64,000 nucleotides of DNA from Algoriphagus resistens (GCF_001442615.1 NZ_LMXN01000001.1:62001-126000), one strand, 5' to 3'; positions 40,071 to 49,730 are shown, numbered from the stretch's first letter. The notes: generated by a model from the letters alone, not told the origin. Numbers and translations: made by a program.

Positions 40071-40919
40071 TCAACTACCCGTCAGTCTCGCCACCATTAT
40101 TCCTGATTGGGATTTGTTTCCTGCCAGATACTCACTGAGCGGTTTCTCTGAGATTTCAACTTCCATATTTTTAGAGCTGGCATGAAGCAAATGTATTTTT
40201 CCGTTTTTTTCAATTGCAAATCCCGTATGTACAATATCGAGATTGTCCATAGAGGTAGTGATGGCGATGAGGTCGCCGGATTGAATGTTGTTTTCCAATT
40301 TGCTTATCTCAGACTTGGGGATGTAGAAATAGTTCCTTTCTTGGATGACGGATTCTGTGGCTTTAATTTTTTCAAGATTGAAAGGATCAGCCAGTTGAGC
40401 ATAGAATTTTGGGTTTTCCGACATGAAAGAAGGAACATTTGGATAAGGTGATCCTCCGATTTGCTGGGTGATATCAGTTAGAATCCCCTTTTGTTGATTT
40501 TGATAGATCCAATCCGAAAAATAATGAAGGCGGGAAGAATAGCCTTGATTCATTCCGTTTCTATAGCGCAGGTGTGCTAGTTCCTTTTCAAAGGCTTCAA
40601 AAGTAAATTCACCTTTCTTTGCCAGCCTGACCAATGTAACCACAGTTTCCAGGTAAGTGGTGCAATCCAGTCCGTTTAAATTGATTACCAGTTTTTCCGC
40701 TCCCGGTAGTTCCAGTGTTTTTTCTACGTATGGAGTGTTTAGGAATTTCTTTCCGATTAAAATTACTAACTCATTTGTAGAATTTTTGCTAAAATCTGTC
40801 TCAGAAAATTGAGCAAGCATTTCTTCCAGCTTTTGTCGGCTTTCCAAGGAGCAGACAGTTTGGGCTTTGGAGAGGAATGGGATAAGCAGGAAAAGACCTA
40901 ATCCTATAATCTTGTACAT
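40071..40919 (-). CDS. DUF1460-family N-acetylmuramoyl-L-alanine amidase-like protein
   Basis: A 282-residue exported protein of an NlpC/P60-like cysteine amidase group. ATG at 40919 begins a standard signal peptide (MYKIIGLGLFLLIPFLSKAQ). The open frame up to 41057 adds 46 residues that look like read-through of the intergenic region. The catalytic Cys is probably in LNGLDCTTYLET, and His in DIVHTGFAIEKNGKIHLLHAS. RYRNGMNQGYSSRLHYFSDWI is the conserved middle segment. It probably trims peptidoglycan in the periplasm, a function known only for related proteins. Confidence 0.87.
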   Translation of the reverse strand: MYKIIGLGLFLLIPFLSKAQTVCSLESRQKLEEMLAQFSETDFSKNSTNELVILIGKKFLNTPYVEKTLELPGAEKLVINLNGLDCTTYLETVVTLVRLAKKGEFTFEAFEKELAHLRYRNGMNQGYSSRLHYFSDWIYQNQQKGILTDITQQIGGSPYPNVPSFMSENPKFYAQLADPFNLEKIKATESVIQERNYFYIPKSEISKLENNIQSGDLIAITTSMDNLDIVHTGFAIEKNGKIHLLHASSKNMEVEISEKPLSEYLAGNKSQSGIMVARLTGS

Positions 40920-41603
40920 GAAGAGTAGTATAAATGATCTGCTAAATAGAAATATAGAAAGCGTAGAAACTAAATAACTCCCAAATAAACAGAATCTGAA
41001 GGTTTTCTTTTTCTGGTTCGGCGATTTTCTTGACTGAATGCCAAATAGGCATGCCAATCTCCTTCAAGAGTCCAAAGGAGTGCTCGAGCAGGTGCTCTCC
41101 CTTATATTTCTGTAGCTAGCCACCCCTTTTCATACAGATGCTCTTTGAGTTGGGTTATGGATTATCAAATATGCTTCGTCCAATGCTTGTACACTGGACG
41201 TTCCGGAATTGTCTTTACAGGTAAACCTTAGCGTATGCCAGGATATCATTAAATTGACCATTCATTGATAGTTCTATTCACACAGTATTTGCGTAGAGCT
41301 AGGCGGGAAGCTTGAGACCTTTGGGATAGTTGTCTGTCCGAAGGAATAGTCTTCCCGGATGAGAGTGAATAAGCGCTGATTGCTCGCTTAAGTATTTAGC
41401 TTTGTCTGTAGCGTTTTCGCTTTACTTCCGTTCTAGAAGAAATAGAAAACAAAACCAACGGTTATCTTTGCAGTTGAAATCTCCTCTCTCGGCCTTTTGC
41501 AAGTAGGTTGCTTGAGAGGTTTCTCTAGCTTTGTCTATTCTCATTTTCCAAAAAAACGCATCAGCGAACTACCTATATCAATCCTGATTCCACATTGCTC
41601 CTT
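40920..41603. other. Upstream region of the surface-glycan cluster
   Basis: 684 bp with no credible gene. Three TAnnTTTG matches lie on the plus strand at 41397, 41463 and 41526, but none has a good -33 partner. CCTCTC near 41484 and GAGAGG near 41514 enclose a GCAA/TTGC inner dyad, so the leader could fold. Confidence 0.5.
41463..41470 (+). promoter_or_regulatory. Candidate -7 box for the glycosyltransferase cluster
   Basis: TATCTTTG, followed by CAG, is the best of three TAnnTTTG matches before the first glycosyltransferase gene. The leader would be about 130 bases. Confidence 0.4.
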
Positions 41604-42593
41604 ATGTCCATCAAGAAGAGTGTTTCCATCATAATTCCCAACTACAATGGAGTTTCCCTTCTTGAAAAATACCTCCCTGATACGCTAAAGGCAATCCGAT
41701 ATGCTGAAGTCCCTTTTGAGATAATTGTTGTGGATGATTACTCCTCTGATGGTTCGGTGGGCTTCCTGAGAGCTAACTATCCAGAGGTGAAGCTGCTTGT
41801 GAATGATTCCAACCGCGGATTTTCTTACACCTGCAACCAAGGAATTCAGTTCGCTAAGATGGATTTGGTCTTACTGTTGAATTCAGATGTTTCTCTTACC
41901 GAGAAATATTTCTCCAAGCTTTGGCGTTATTTTGAGGATCAGGACGCGTTTGGAGTGATGTCAAGAATTATGAATAAGGATATGGAAATTGAGGATGCTG
42001 CGCGATTTCTTGCTTTTAGCGGAATGAAATTCAAAACAACCCATTTTTTCTATTGCAATGATCCAGTTAAAAAGACCCCGACAGCCTATCTTTCAGGAGC
42101 AAATGCACTGATTTGCAGAGAAAAGTTGCTGGAGCTAGGAGGTTTCGATGAAGTGTTTTCTCCTTTTTATTGCGAGGATGTAGATCTAAGCTTCAGAGCG
42201 TGGAGGCTGGGGTGGAAATGCTACTATGAACATGAAGCAATCTGCTATCATGAAGTGTCTACTACCACACGTAAGGTGAAGTCCAGAAAAGCACTCCAAG
42301 TGGCCGTGTACAAAAATAAATTTACCCTTCATGCAATTCATCTTGATGGGATGTCGCTAGGACTTTGGTATGTTCAACTTATTTTTATAGAAGTATTTTT
42401 ACGTGTGTTGATAGGGAAATTTTGGATTCTGGACGCTATCAGGGAGTTCTACAAAAACAAGGAGCAAATCCAGCTTTCCAAGGAAAAATTAAGAGAACAA
42501 ATGGTTAAAAGAAATTCCACTTCTAGCCTCCATGATGTGAAAAAAACATTTTTTGATCCAGTCCGTACTTGGGATATTAGTTTTGTCCGATAA
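41604..42593 (+). CDS. Family 2 glycosyltransferase
   Basis: A 329-residue GT-A transferase using a nucleotide sugar. ATG at 41604 is chosen over an in-frame TTG at 41595. The fold is shown by VSIIIPNYNG (nucleotide-binding strand), IIVVDDYSSDGS, the metal-binding LLNSDVSLTEKY and the acceptor-side GGFDEVFSPFYCEDVDLSFRAWRLGW. One hydrophobic segment near residue 260 could associate it with the membrane. The pattern resembles rhamnosyltransferase-type GT2 enzymes of O-antigen synthesis. First gene of a long plus-strand group. Confidence 0.9.
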   Translation: MSIKKSVSIIIPNYNGVSLLEKYLPDTLKAIRYAEVPFEIIVVDDYSSDGSVGFLRANYPEVKLLVNDSNRGFSYTCNQGIQFAKMDLVLLLNSDVSLTEKYFSKLWRYFEDQDAFGVMSRIMNKDMEIEDAARFLAFSGMKFKTTHFFYCNDPVKKTPTAYLSGANALICREKLLELGGFDEVFSPFYCEDVDLSFRAWRLGWKCYYEHEAICYHEVSTTTRKVKSRKALQVAVYKNKFTLHAIHLDGMSLGLWYVQLIFIEVFLRVLIGKFWILDAIREFYKNKEQIQLSKEKLREQMVKRNSTSSLHDVKKTFFDPVRTWDISFVR

Positions 42594-42637
42594 TTAATTA
42601 AATATAAACCAACTAGTTACATTGCTGTAATACATTG

Positions 42638-44470
42638 ATGAAGACTTATTTCAGGTTATTGGCATTTGCCAGGCCCATAGAAAAATTTGCCATTCCCTAT
42701 CTGCTTTTTACGGTGTTGGGAGTTATTTTCAATACGCTCAACCTGGCGCTTTTGGCGCCTTTACTGAGTACGCTGTTCAATACTGAGGAAGGTGCTGAAA
42801 CTGCCGTTGTTAAGCCTGAGAATTGGACAGATGTATTTGGCTATCTCAATTATTACGCGTTACAGGCAAATGAGCAGTATGGACCACTGGGAGCCTTGAA
42901 GCTGGTATGTGGGGTCATAATCTTATCAGTTCTACTGGGTAATCTCTTTCGGTATCTTTCCGAAAGAGTAATGGAAAACATGCGGATTCACACCTTGCTT
43001 AATTTGAGAAAGCGGGTGTTTGATAATGTCATGAACCTTCATGTGGGCTATTTTAGCAATCAGCGTAAAGGGGACATTATTTCCAAGATTTCATCCGATG
43101 TACAAGTGGTTCAATTTTCGGTGACAGCTACGCTTCAGGTGATTTTCAAAGAACCCTTACAGCTAATCGCCTATATATTTATGCTGTTTGCCATTTCTTA
43201 TAAATTGACCGTATTCTCCTTATTGGTAATTCCTATTTCTGCATTTTTCATTGCAAAAATCGTGAAACGGCTTAAAGCCCAAGCTACCCAGGCGCAGCAC
43301 CTTTATGGGGTGATGATCAGTTACCTGGACGAAGCGCTTTCTGGCATTAAGATCATCAAAGCATTCAATGCTACTGAGCTGATCAAAGATAAGTTTCATA
43401 ATGAAAATGTGAAATATTCCCAGCTAGGAAAGAGGATGGCCAAAAGGCAACAACTGAGTTCCCCAGTATCGGAATTTCTTGGTGTGACTATGGTGACCGG
43501 AATTGTGCTATATGGAGGTTCTCTGATCATCAACAACCAATCGGAGCTTTCACCTTCTGACTTCATTGCTTATATCGCGTTATTCAGCCAGGTAATGCGC
43601 CCTGCCAAAGCGCTTACCAACTCCTTTAGTTCAATACATTCAGGACTGGCAGCTGGTGAACGGGTTTTGGAATTGATTGATGAAAACCCTGAGATCAAAG
43701 ACGTTCCAAATGCTAGAGAATTGGTTGATTTCAAGGAAAATATTGAAATCAAGGACCTTTCTTTTTCCTATCCGGGCAGACCGGTGCTAAAAAATATAAA
43801 CCTGATCATCCCGAAGGGGAAGACTGTTGCACTGGTAGGGCCCTCAGGTGGAGGAAAATCTACTTTGATGGACTTGCTACCCCGTTTTATCGAGCCTCAG
43901 CACGGAACTATCAGCATCGATGGCTTCGATATCAGGAAGGTGACCATGGATTCACTCCGTGGGATGATGGGGCTGGTGAATCAGGACTCTATACTATTCA
44001 ATGATACCATTTATAATAACATAGCCTTTGGGAATCCTGCCGCAAGAGCGGAAGAGGTGGAAGCGGCAGCCAAAATTGCCAATGCGCATGAATTTATTCT
44101 AGAGACGGAGAATGGCTATCAGTCCAATATGGGTGATAGGGGTCTCAAGCTTTCCGGCGGCCAAAAACAACGGATTTGTATTGCCCGTGCCGTCTTGAAG
44201 AATCCACCGATTATGCTCTTGGATGAGGCCACCTCGGCCTTAGATACAGAGTCAGAGAAGCTGGTTCAAGAAGCACTCAATAATCTGATGAAAAACAGAA
44301 CTTCTTTGGTCATCGCCCATAGACTGAGCACTATCCAGAATGCGGATATAATCATCGTGCTGGAAGGCGGTAAAATCATCGAGCAGGGTAATCACCAGGA
44401 ACTGCTCGCCAGAGAGGGTCTTTACCATAGATTGGTTCATATGCAGCAATTTTCTGAAGTAAGCGAATAA
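42638..44470 (+). CDS. MsbA-like ABC exporter (fused permease and ATPase)
   Basis: A 610-residue half-transporter. ATG at 42638 is preferred over TTG at 42635. About six membrane helices occupy the first 320 residues. The nucleotide-binding domain has Walker A GPSGGGKST at about 400, signature LSGGQKQRICIARA at about 505 and Walker B PIMLLDEATSALD at about 525. The H-loop lies in IAHRLSTIQNADII. The type IV fold exports lipid-linked glycans, lipids or peptides. Its place among glycosyltransferases suggests export of a lipid-linked saccharide or of lipid A-type material. Only 6 bp separate it from the next gene. Confidence 0.92.
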   Translation: MKTYFRLLAFARPIEKFAIPYLLFTVLGVIFNTLNLALLAPLLSTLFNTEEGAETAVVKPENWTDVFGYLNYYALQANEQYGPLGALKLVCGVIILSVLLGNLFRYLSERVMENMRIHTLLNLRKRVFDNVMNLHVGYFSNQRKGDIISKISSDVQVVQFSVTATLQVIFKEPLQLIAYIFMLFAISYKLTVFSLLVIPISAFFIAKIVKRLKAQATQAQHLYGVMISYLDEALSGIKIIKAFNATELIKDKFHNENVKYSQLGKRMAKRQQLSSPVSEFLGVTMVTGIVLYGGSLIINNQSELSPSDFIAYIALFSQVMRPAKALTNSFSSIHSGLAAGERVLELIDENPEIKDVPNARELVDFKENIEIKDLSFSYPGRPVLKNINLIIPKGKTVALVGPSGGGKSTLMDLLPRFIEPQHGTISIDGFDIRKVTMDSLRGMMGLVNQDSILFNDTIYNNIAFGNPAARAEEVEAAAKIANAHEFILETENGYQSNMGDRGLKLSGGQKQRICIARAVLKNPPIMLLDEATSALDTESEKLVQEALNNLMKNRTSLVIAHRLSTIQNADIIIVLEGGKIIEQGNHQELLAREGLYHRLVHMQQFSEVSE

Positions 44471-44476
44471 GAAAGT

Positions 44477-45577
44477 ATGAACAATCAAATTAAGCCCATA
44501 GCGCTGTATTTGCCACAATTTCATGCTATTGCGGAAAATGATAAATGGTGGGGGAAGGGATTCACAGAATGGACAAATGTAAGGAAAGCCACTCCGGGAT
44601 TTGAAAATCATTACCAGCCTCATGTACCTCTAAATGAGGATTATTATACATTGGATGATGTGGAAGTAATGAGAAAGCAGGCTCTTTTGGCTCAATCGCA
44701 TGGGATTTATGGGTTTTGCTTTTACCACTATTGGTTTAATGGAAAACTCCTATTGGAGAAGCCTATACATCAATGGATGGAAGCTACGGATATTGACTTT
44801 CCATTTTGTCTCTCTTGGGCGAATGAAAATTGGACAAGAAGATGGGACGGCAAGGATAAAGAACAATTGATTGCCCAGCAATACGACTTAGAGGATGATA
44901 GGAAGCATATTCAGTATTTGATTCAATTCTTCAAAGACGAGCGGTATATCAAAGTGGGGAACAAACCTGTGTTTCTGATGTATCGCTCAGAATCTCATCC
45001 TTACATCAAAAAAGCGACATCTATATGGAGGGAAGAGGTGATCAAAGCAGGATTTGATGGGCTGTATCTGATCAGAATGGAGAATTTTGAGCAAGGTATA
45101 GATCCTGCTTTACATGGTTTTGATGCGGGGATGGAGTTTGCGCCGGAACGGGCTTCTTCGGGAGGAAAAATTCTCAAGGATAATAAGTCCGCTTATTTAT
45201 TTCACAAAACTCTACATACTTTGGGGGTAAAACCTGATAAACGCTATGAAAATGGCATTTATGATTATGGGCGATTGATTCATGGGATGAGTACAAAAGA
45301 AACTCCTCCTTACACATATTTCAGATGTTGTTGTCCCGGATGGGACAATTCCGCCCGAAGGAAACAGAACGCAATCATTTATATAAATTCCGATCCTGAA
45401 AAATTCCAACAATGGTTTGAATTCACTAAGGAGTGGACTGAGGATAATCTTCCTGAAGAACTTCAATTCGTGTTTATCAACGCCTGGAATGAGTGGGCAG
45501 AAGGCTGTCATCTGGAACCTGACAACAGGTGGAATTATGAATACCTTTTAGCTGTAAAAAACACCCTCGGCAAATAA
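44477..45577 (+). CDS. WbsX-type glycosyltransferase / GH99-like domain protein
   Basis: A 366-residue protein with the WbsX signature: IALYLPQFHAIAENDKWWG, GFTEWTNVRKATPGF, HYQPHVPL, HGIYGFCFYHYWFNGK and FCLSWANENWTRRWDG. The C-terminal part has AWNEWAEGCHLEPD. The fold is related to GH99 glycosidases, while members are encoded in O-antigen and capsule loci and are believed to transfer or trim sugars on polysaccharides. It is 6 bp downstream of the ABC exporter gene and probably co-translated. Confidence 0.88.
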   Translation: MNNQIKPIALYLPQFHAIAENDKWWGKGFTEWTNVRKATPGFENHYQPHVPLNEDYYTLDDVEVMRKQALLAQSHGIYGFCFYHYWFNGKLLLEKPIHQWMEATDIDFPFCLSWANENWTRRWDGKDKEQLIAQQYDLEDDRKHIQYLIQFFKDERYIKVGNKPVFLMYRSESHPYIKKATSIWREEVIKAGFDGLYLIRMENFEQGIDPALHGFDAGMEFAPERASSGGKILKDNKSAYLFHKTLHTLGVKPDKRYENGIYDYGRLIHGMSTKETPPYTYFRCCCPGWDNSARRKQNAIIYINSDPEKFQQWFEFTKEWTEDNLPEELQFVFINAWNEWAEGCHLEPDNRWNYEYLLAVKNTLGK

Positions 45578-45605
45578 AACAGGTTGGCTTTACGTAATCT
45601 TGATT

Positions 45606-45695
45606 ATGAAATCGAGCATGTCGAAGGATACACCACTGGGAAGATTATATGAATGCGATATTCCAAATAGCCTTTGACAGACAAGTTATAATTCT
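45606..45695 (+). repeat. Dispersed repeat, copy 2 (90 bp, immediately before a GT2 gene)
   Basis: Partner of 10330-10421. It has the same first 11 bases and the same blocks ATGCGA, ATTCCA, GCCTTT, AGACAA and TTATAA at matching spacing. As in copy 1, it ends at the ATG of the downstream gene. Confidence 0.6.
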
Positions 45696-46661
45696 ATGAA
45701 TAAAGTTTCAATTATAATCCCTGTCTTTAACTATGCTTTTGTGCTTAAGGAGACACTGAGTAATCTTCTGGAGCAAACTCATCAAAACTGGGAGGCGATC
45801 ATCGTTGATGATGGCTCTACGGATGATTCCGGTGAAGTTGTAGCAGAATTTGTCTCCCGGGATCAGAGATTTAGATATTTTCATCAAGAGAATAAAGGAG
45901 TTTCTTCCGCCCGAAATCTCGGTATTGAGCAAGCTACAGGAGATTTTTATCAGTTTTTGGACGGAGATGACTTGCTGAGCCCGGCTAAGTTTGAGCTACA
46001 GTTGCAGCAGTTTGCCTCTGATCCGCAATTGGATATAAGTTACACAGATTGCTTCTACTTTTTGCACAAGGATCCCACGGAGTTGCAACCCGATATAGAA
46101 ATGGAAGGCCGGGAGTGGATGCATAAGATTCAAGGAAGAGGTTACGATATGGTTTGGTCTTTGATAGATCAGAATATTACGGTAATAAGTAGTCCGCTTC
46201 TTAAAGCCTCAGTACTTAAATCTGGGATACGCTTCAGGGAGGGCGGAGCATATTTGGAAGATTGGGAATTCTGGTTGAAACTTGCTTTTGCTGATTATTC
46301 ATTTCACTACCTCAGGCATGCAGACGCATTTACCTCCATCAGATTGCATAACAGGAGCGTAACAAATAAACATCAGAAAGCTATGAAGGAGGAGGTACTT
46401 ACCTTAAGGACCAAGATGGATGAATTTGTTTTGCAGTCGCATTTCAACCCGGAAGAGAAACAAAATTTAATAGCCTTCAACAGGAAGCTGTACAAGGGGA
46501 ACTATAAGAGGCTTATATACCATGTTGGTTTGTGGGATTTCAAAGAACTCAAAAGGCTGAAAGAGCAATTGAGCACAGGAGAATTCTGGAAGTACTACCT
46601 CAAGTCAATAAATCATCAAAGAAAGGAATTGTTTAAATCATGGATAAAACGATTGAGATAG
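45696..46661 (+). CDS. Family 2 glycosyltransferase (paralogue 1)
   Basis: A 321-residue GT2 enzyme with VSIIIPVFNYAFVLKETLSN, AIIVDDGSTDDSGEVV and the DXD-type metal site FLDGDDLLSPAKFE. GGAYLEDWEFWLKLAF carries the likely catalytic acid region. The C-terminal 100 residues (FNRKLYKGNYKRLIYHVGLWD) are helical and basic. The protein is closely related along its full length to the one at 47406-48371, so the locus was duplicated around the intervening gene. Its last 22 bases overlap the start of the next gene. Confidence 0.92.
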   Translation: MNKVSIIIPVFNYAFVLKETLSNLLEQTHQNWEAIIVDDGSTDDSGEVVAEFVSRDQRFRYFHQENKGVSSARNLGIEQATGDFYQFLDGDDLLSPAKFELQLQQFASDPQLDISYTDCFYFLHKDPTELQPDIEMEGREWMHKIQGRGYDMVWSLIDQNITVISSPLLKASVLKSGIRFREGGAYLEDWEFWLKLAFADYSFHYLRHADAFTSIRLHNRSVTNKHQKAMKEEVLTLRTKMDEFVLQSHFNPEEKQNLIAFNRKLYKGNYKRLIYHVGLWDFKELKRLKEQLSTGEFWKYYLKSINHQRKELFKSWIKRLR

Positions 46662-47374
46662 ATATTATTATTTTAAGCTATGCAAAGGATGACAAGTTGA
46701 AGAGGGTGACCGAGAAAGGACTCGAAACTCTTTTGGCTTCTGAACCTCAGGACACCATCAAGTTTCATGTGGTGGTATTAGAATCGAATGCCGCAATAAA
46801 GCCCTATAATTATCCGAATGTTCGCACGGTATTTCCTAAAAAGAAATTCGGCTATCATAGGTACATGAACATGGGAATAGAGATGACCTCTAGTTCATTT
46901 GTCTGTATTTGTAATAATGATCTCTTGTTCAGTCCGGGTTGGGCGTCGGAGATTTTGAAGGTATTTAGAGATGATCCCAGCTTGAGCAGCGTGTCTCCCG
47001 CGTGTTCTATACACCATCCTGAGCAGGGAATTTCTATTAGAAACGGTGTTAAATATGGCTACGAAGTACGTGCAGAACTGGTGGGATGGTGCTTGTTTTT
47101 CAAACGTGACATGCTCAAGGTGACGGGGAAGCTGGATCCGAAGTTTAAATTTTGGTATGCGGACAATGACTACAGCATGATGCTTCAAAAACATGGCTTG
47201 AAGCATGCCTTGGTGACAGATGCTATCGTGGATCATCTGGAGAGTCAAACACTCAATACCGAAGATGAAAAAAACAGGAAAAGACTTACTGCCCGCGAGC
47301 GTTTCTATTATGAATATAAGTGGGAGGGAAGAAGTTATTTTTCTTACCTAAATAGATTGCGAAAGTTTAAATAA
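46640..47374 (+). CDS. Family 2 glycosyltransferase (divergent)
   Basis: A 244-residue GT-A protein. Nucleotide-binding strand IDIIILSYAKDDKL is followed by VVVLESNA, a metal site FVCICNNDLLFSPGW and an acceptor-side segment FWYADNDYSMMLQKHGL. It lacks the DDGSTD motif of its neighbours, so it belongs to a different GT2 branch. It begins inside the preceding gene in another frame (22-bp overlap, ATG at 46640), which points to translational coupling. It separates two related GT2 paralogues. Confidence 0.85.
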   Translation: MDKTIEIDIIILSYAKDDKLKRVTEKGLETLLASEPQDTIKFHVVVLESNAAIKPYNYPNVRTVFPKKKFGYHRYMNMGIEMTSSSFVCICNNDLLFSPGWASEILKVFRDDPSLSSVSPACSIHHPEQGISIRNGVKYGYEVRAELVGWCLFFKRDMLKVTGKLDPKFKFWYADNDYSMMLQKHGLKHALVTDAIVDHLESQTLNTEDEKNRKRLTARERFYYEYKWEGRSYFSYLNRLRKFK

Positions 47375-47405
47375 TATGGTTATTCGCAATGATGTCGGTT
47401 AAATT

Positions 47406-48371
47406 ATGAATAAAGTTTCTATAATTATTCCTGTATTCAATTACGGATTTGTACTTGAGAATACACTGGGCAATCTTTTGATTCAAACTCATGAGAACTG
47501 GGAAGCGATCATTGTGGACGATGGCTCTACGGATAATTCTCGTGAAATTGTAGCTGAATTTATCGCCAAAGATCGGAGATTTAGGTATTTCTATCAAGAA
47601 AACAAGGGAGTGTCTTCTGCTCGAAATCTTGGTATTAACCAGGCGACGGGGGATTTTTATCAGTTTTTGGACGGTGATGACTTACTTAGTCCAGCTAAGT
47701 TAGAGGTACAATTACAGCATTTTGAGTCTAATCCACAGCTGGATATCAGTTATACTGATAGCTTCTATTTCTTTCACGATAATCCCACGGTTCTACAGCC
47801 CGACAGAGAAATGGAGGGGCTGGAGTGGATGCTGAAGCTTCAGGGAAGAGGATACGAAACAGTTTGGTCATTGATAGATCGGAATATCGCGGTGATAAGC
47901 AGTCCGCTTCTCAAAGCTTCTTTGCTGCAATCCGGAATACGATTCAGGGACGGGGGAGCTTTCTTGGAAGATTGGGAGTTTTGGCTGAAACTTGCTTTCG
48001 CTGGTTTTTCCTTTCACTACCTCAAGCATGAAGATGCATTTACTTCGATCAGATTGCATAACAGGAGCGTTTCAAATAAGCATTTTAAATCTATGGAGGA
48101 AGAAGTTCTTACCTTAAGAACCAAGATAGACGGGTTTATTATGAAGTCTCATTTCAATCCGGAAGAACGTCAAAAATTAGTAGCTTTCAACAGGGATCTT
48201 TTTAGGGGGAATTTTAAAAGGCTTATCTATCATGTAGGGCTGCTGGAGTTTGAAAAGCTCAAACGTCTGAAGGAACATTTGAGCACTGCTGAGTTTTTGA
48301 AGTACTACGCCAAGTCAATAAATCATCATAGAAAGGAATTATTTAAATCATTGATAAAACGGTTTGGGTAG
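47406..48371 (+). CDS. Family 2 glycosyltransferase (paralogue 2)
   Basis: A 321-residue GT2 enzyme of exactly the same length as paralogue 1. Motifs VSIIIPVFNYGFVLENTLGN, AIIVDDGSTDNSREIV, FLDGDDLLSPAKLE and GGAFLEDWEFWLKLAF match position by position. Most substitutions are conservative, and DNA identity is high enough to see by eye. Acceptor or sugar specificity may have drifted between the two copies. The next gene follows after 83 bp. Confidence 0.92.
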   Translation: MNKVSIIIPVFNYGFVLENTLGNLLIQTHENWEAIIVDDGSTDNSREIVAEFIAKDRRFRYFYQENKGVSSARNLGINQATGDFYQFLDGDDLLSPAKLEVQLQHFESNPQLDISYTDSFYFFHDNPTVLQPDREMEGLEWMLKLQGRGYETVWSLIDRNIAVISSPLLKASLLQSGIRFRDGGAFLEDWEFWLKLAFAGFSFHYLKHEDAFTSIRLHNRSVSNKHFKSMEEEVLTLRTKIDGFIMKSHFNPEERQKLVAFNRDLFRGNFKRLIYHVGLLEFEKLKRLKEHLSTAEFLKYYAKSINHHRKELFKSLIKRFG

Positions 48372-48454
48372 GAGTTGACTCTTTAAACTTTGCGAAGGAT
48401 GCCGATCTTAATTGATAGGGTAGATTTAAATAGTTTACTTCTATAAAGGATAAT

Positions 48455-49411
48455 ATGAATGAGGAAAAACTAATTTCTATAATTATACCGTGCTATAATT
48501 TTGGAAGATTTCTGCCGGAGACAATTGCGAATCTGAAAGCCCAGGTCTATCAAAATTGGGAGGCAATTTTAGTGGATGACGGGTCCACTGATAATACACG
48601 ACAAGTAGTAGATGAGCTTACTGTTGAGGATAAAAGATTCATATATTATCCGATTAAAAATACAGGGAATGCAGGGGCAAGAAATATTGGGCTTTCGCTG
48701 GCAAAAGGGGATTATATACAATTTTTAGATGCAGATGATTTGTTGAGCTCCAGAAAACTCTCTCTTCAGGCAACTGCACTTGCTACTATGCCGGATAATG
48801 CCATCTCTTATACCCGGAATATTTACTTTGAGCATGGAGATCCTGACAGGGAATATCCTGATTTTGTTAAAAAAGGGGCAAAGTGGATGCCTGAAGTAAA
48901 CAATGGAGGCTTGGAAGTAATGAGGCTCCTAGTTGAGAAGAATTTCGCCGTCATTAGCAGTCCCTTGTTTTACCGAAAATTCATTGAACAGCGTGAGATT
49001 AGATTTCCGGAGTTTTTGGACAATAAAGTGGACTGGTATTTCTGGCTTGATTGTGTTTTGAAAGGGGCCACACTTCATTTTTTGGATCATGCTGAGGCTT
49101 ACACCAAGATAAGGTTACATAATAAAAGTATCACTGCAGATAACGATACCATGAGGTTTGGAGAAATTATTTGCAGGAGTAAAATACCCCAATTGATCAA
49201 AAAAGCCCCAATTCCTTTAGACGCTAAATCAAAATTATTGTCTTTGAATAAGTACTTGCGAAAAGAACGCCTAAAAGACATCGTCTATGGTGTATCCCTT
49301 GTCGATATCAATTTATTCAATCAACTCAGAAAAAACCTTGGTATTGGAACGGCTATACATTGGTATTGCAAAAATCTGAATTTTTTAAGGAAGAGCTTCT
49401 CAAAAAAGTAG
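48455..49411 (+). CDS. Family 2 glycosyltransferase (third related copy)
   Basis: A 318-residue GT2 enzyme with ISIIIPCYNFGRFLPETIAN, AILVDDGSTDNTRQVV, FLDADDLLSSRKLS and KVDWYFWLDCVLKGA. It shares the architecture and C-terminal style (LLSLNKYLRKERLKDIVYGV) of the two paralogues upstream but is more divergent. Last plus-strand gene of the glycan cluster. No terminator was identified after it. Confidence 0.9.
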   Translation: MNEEKLISIIIPCYNFGRFLPETIANLKAQVYQNWEAILVDDGSTDNTRQVVDELTVEDKRFIYYPIKNTGNAGARNIGLSLAKGDYIQFLDADDLLSSRKLSLQATALATMPDNAISYTRNIYFEHGDPDREYPDFVKKGAKWMPEVNNGGLEVMRLLVEKNFAVISSPLFYRKFIEQREIRFPEFLDNKVDWYFWLDCVLKGATLHFLDHAEAYTKIRLHNKSITADNDTMRFGEIICRSKIPQLIKKAPIPLDAKSKLLSLNKYLRKERLKDIVYGVSLVDINLFNQLRKNLGIGTAIHWYCKNLNFLRKSFSKK

Positions 49412-49730
49412 TTCAGAACTTCATAATGTTTTCCTGCTTTTGCCAAAAATTCCTTAAATGCGAGCTAGGGTTTGATTGATGTTGAGCGGTTGCCCCATTT
49501 TTATCCCGCCATTCTTAGGTGCCTTTTCCTTCCCATAGGGACATCCGACAATCACTGCTACATAAGTTTGGGTGCAGCCAACAACTTTGGGTTGTAGACG
49601 ATACTACAATAGAAAGCAAAGATTTGGGATAAATCAGGGGAGGTGTTAAATATCCCTTGGATTTCAAAATTCTTTCCGGATTATAAAGTAGTAAGATAGA
49701 GCTAAGGTCTTTGCCCATATAGACCAATTG
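49412..49730. other. Gap between convergent glycosyltransferase genes
   Basis: 319 bp. A 70-codon minus-strand frame inside has no family features and unlikely composition. Nothing else is recognised, and no hairpin terminator was clear. Confidence 0.4.

Noticed and set aside
40920..41057. N-terminal extension of the DUF1460 protein
   Set aside because: A proper signal peptide begins at 40919. The extension contains improbable read-through residues.
41397..41533. TAGCTTTG at 41397 and 41526 as tandem promoters
   Set aside because: Neither has a TTG partner at a suitable distance. They are noted only as weak matches in the leader.
49515..49727. 70-codon minus-strand frame between glycosyltransferase genes
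   Set aside because: No recognisable family and no promoter. Probably chance.
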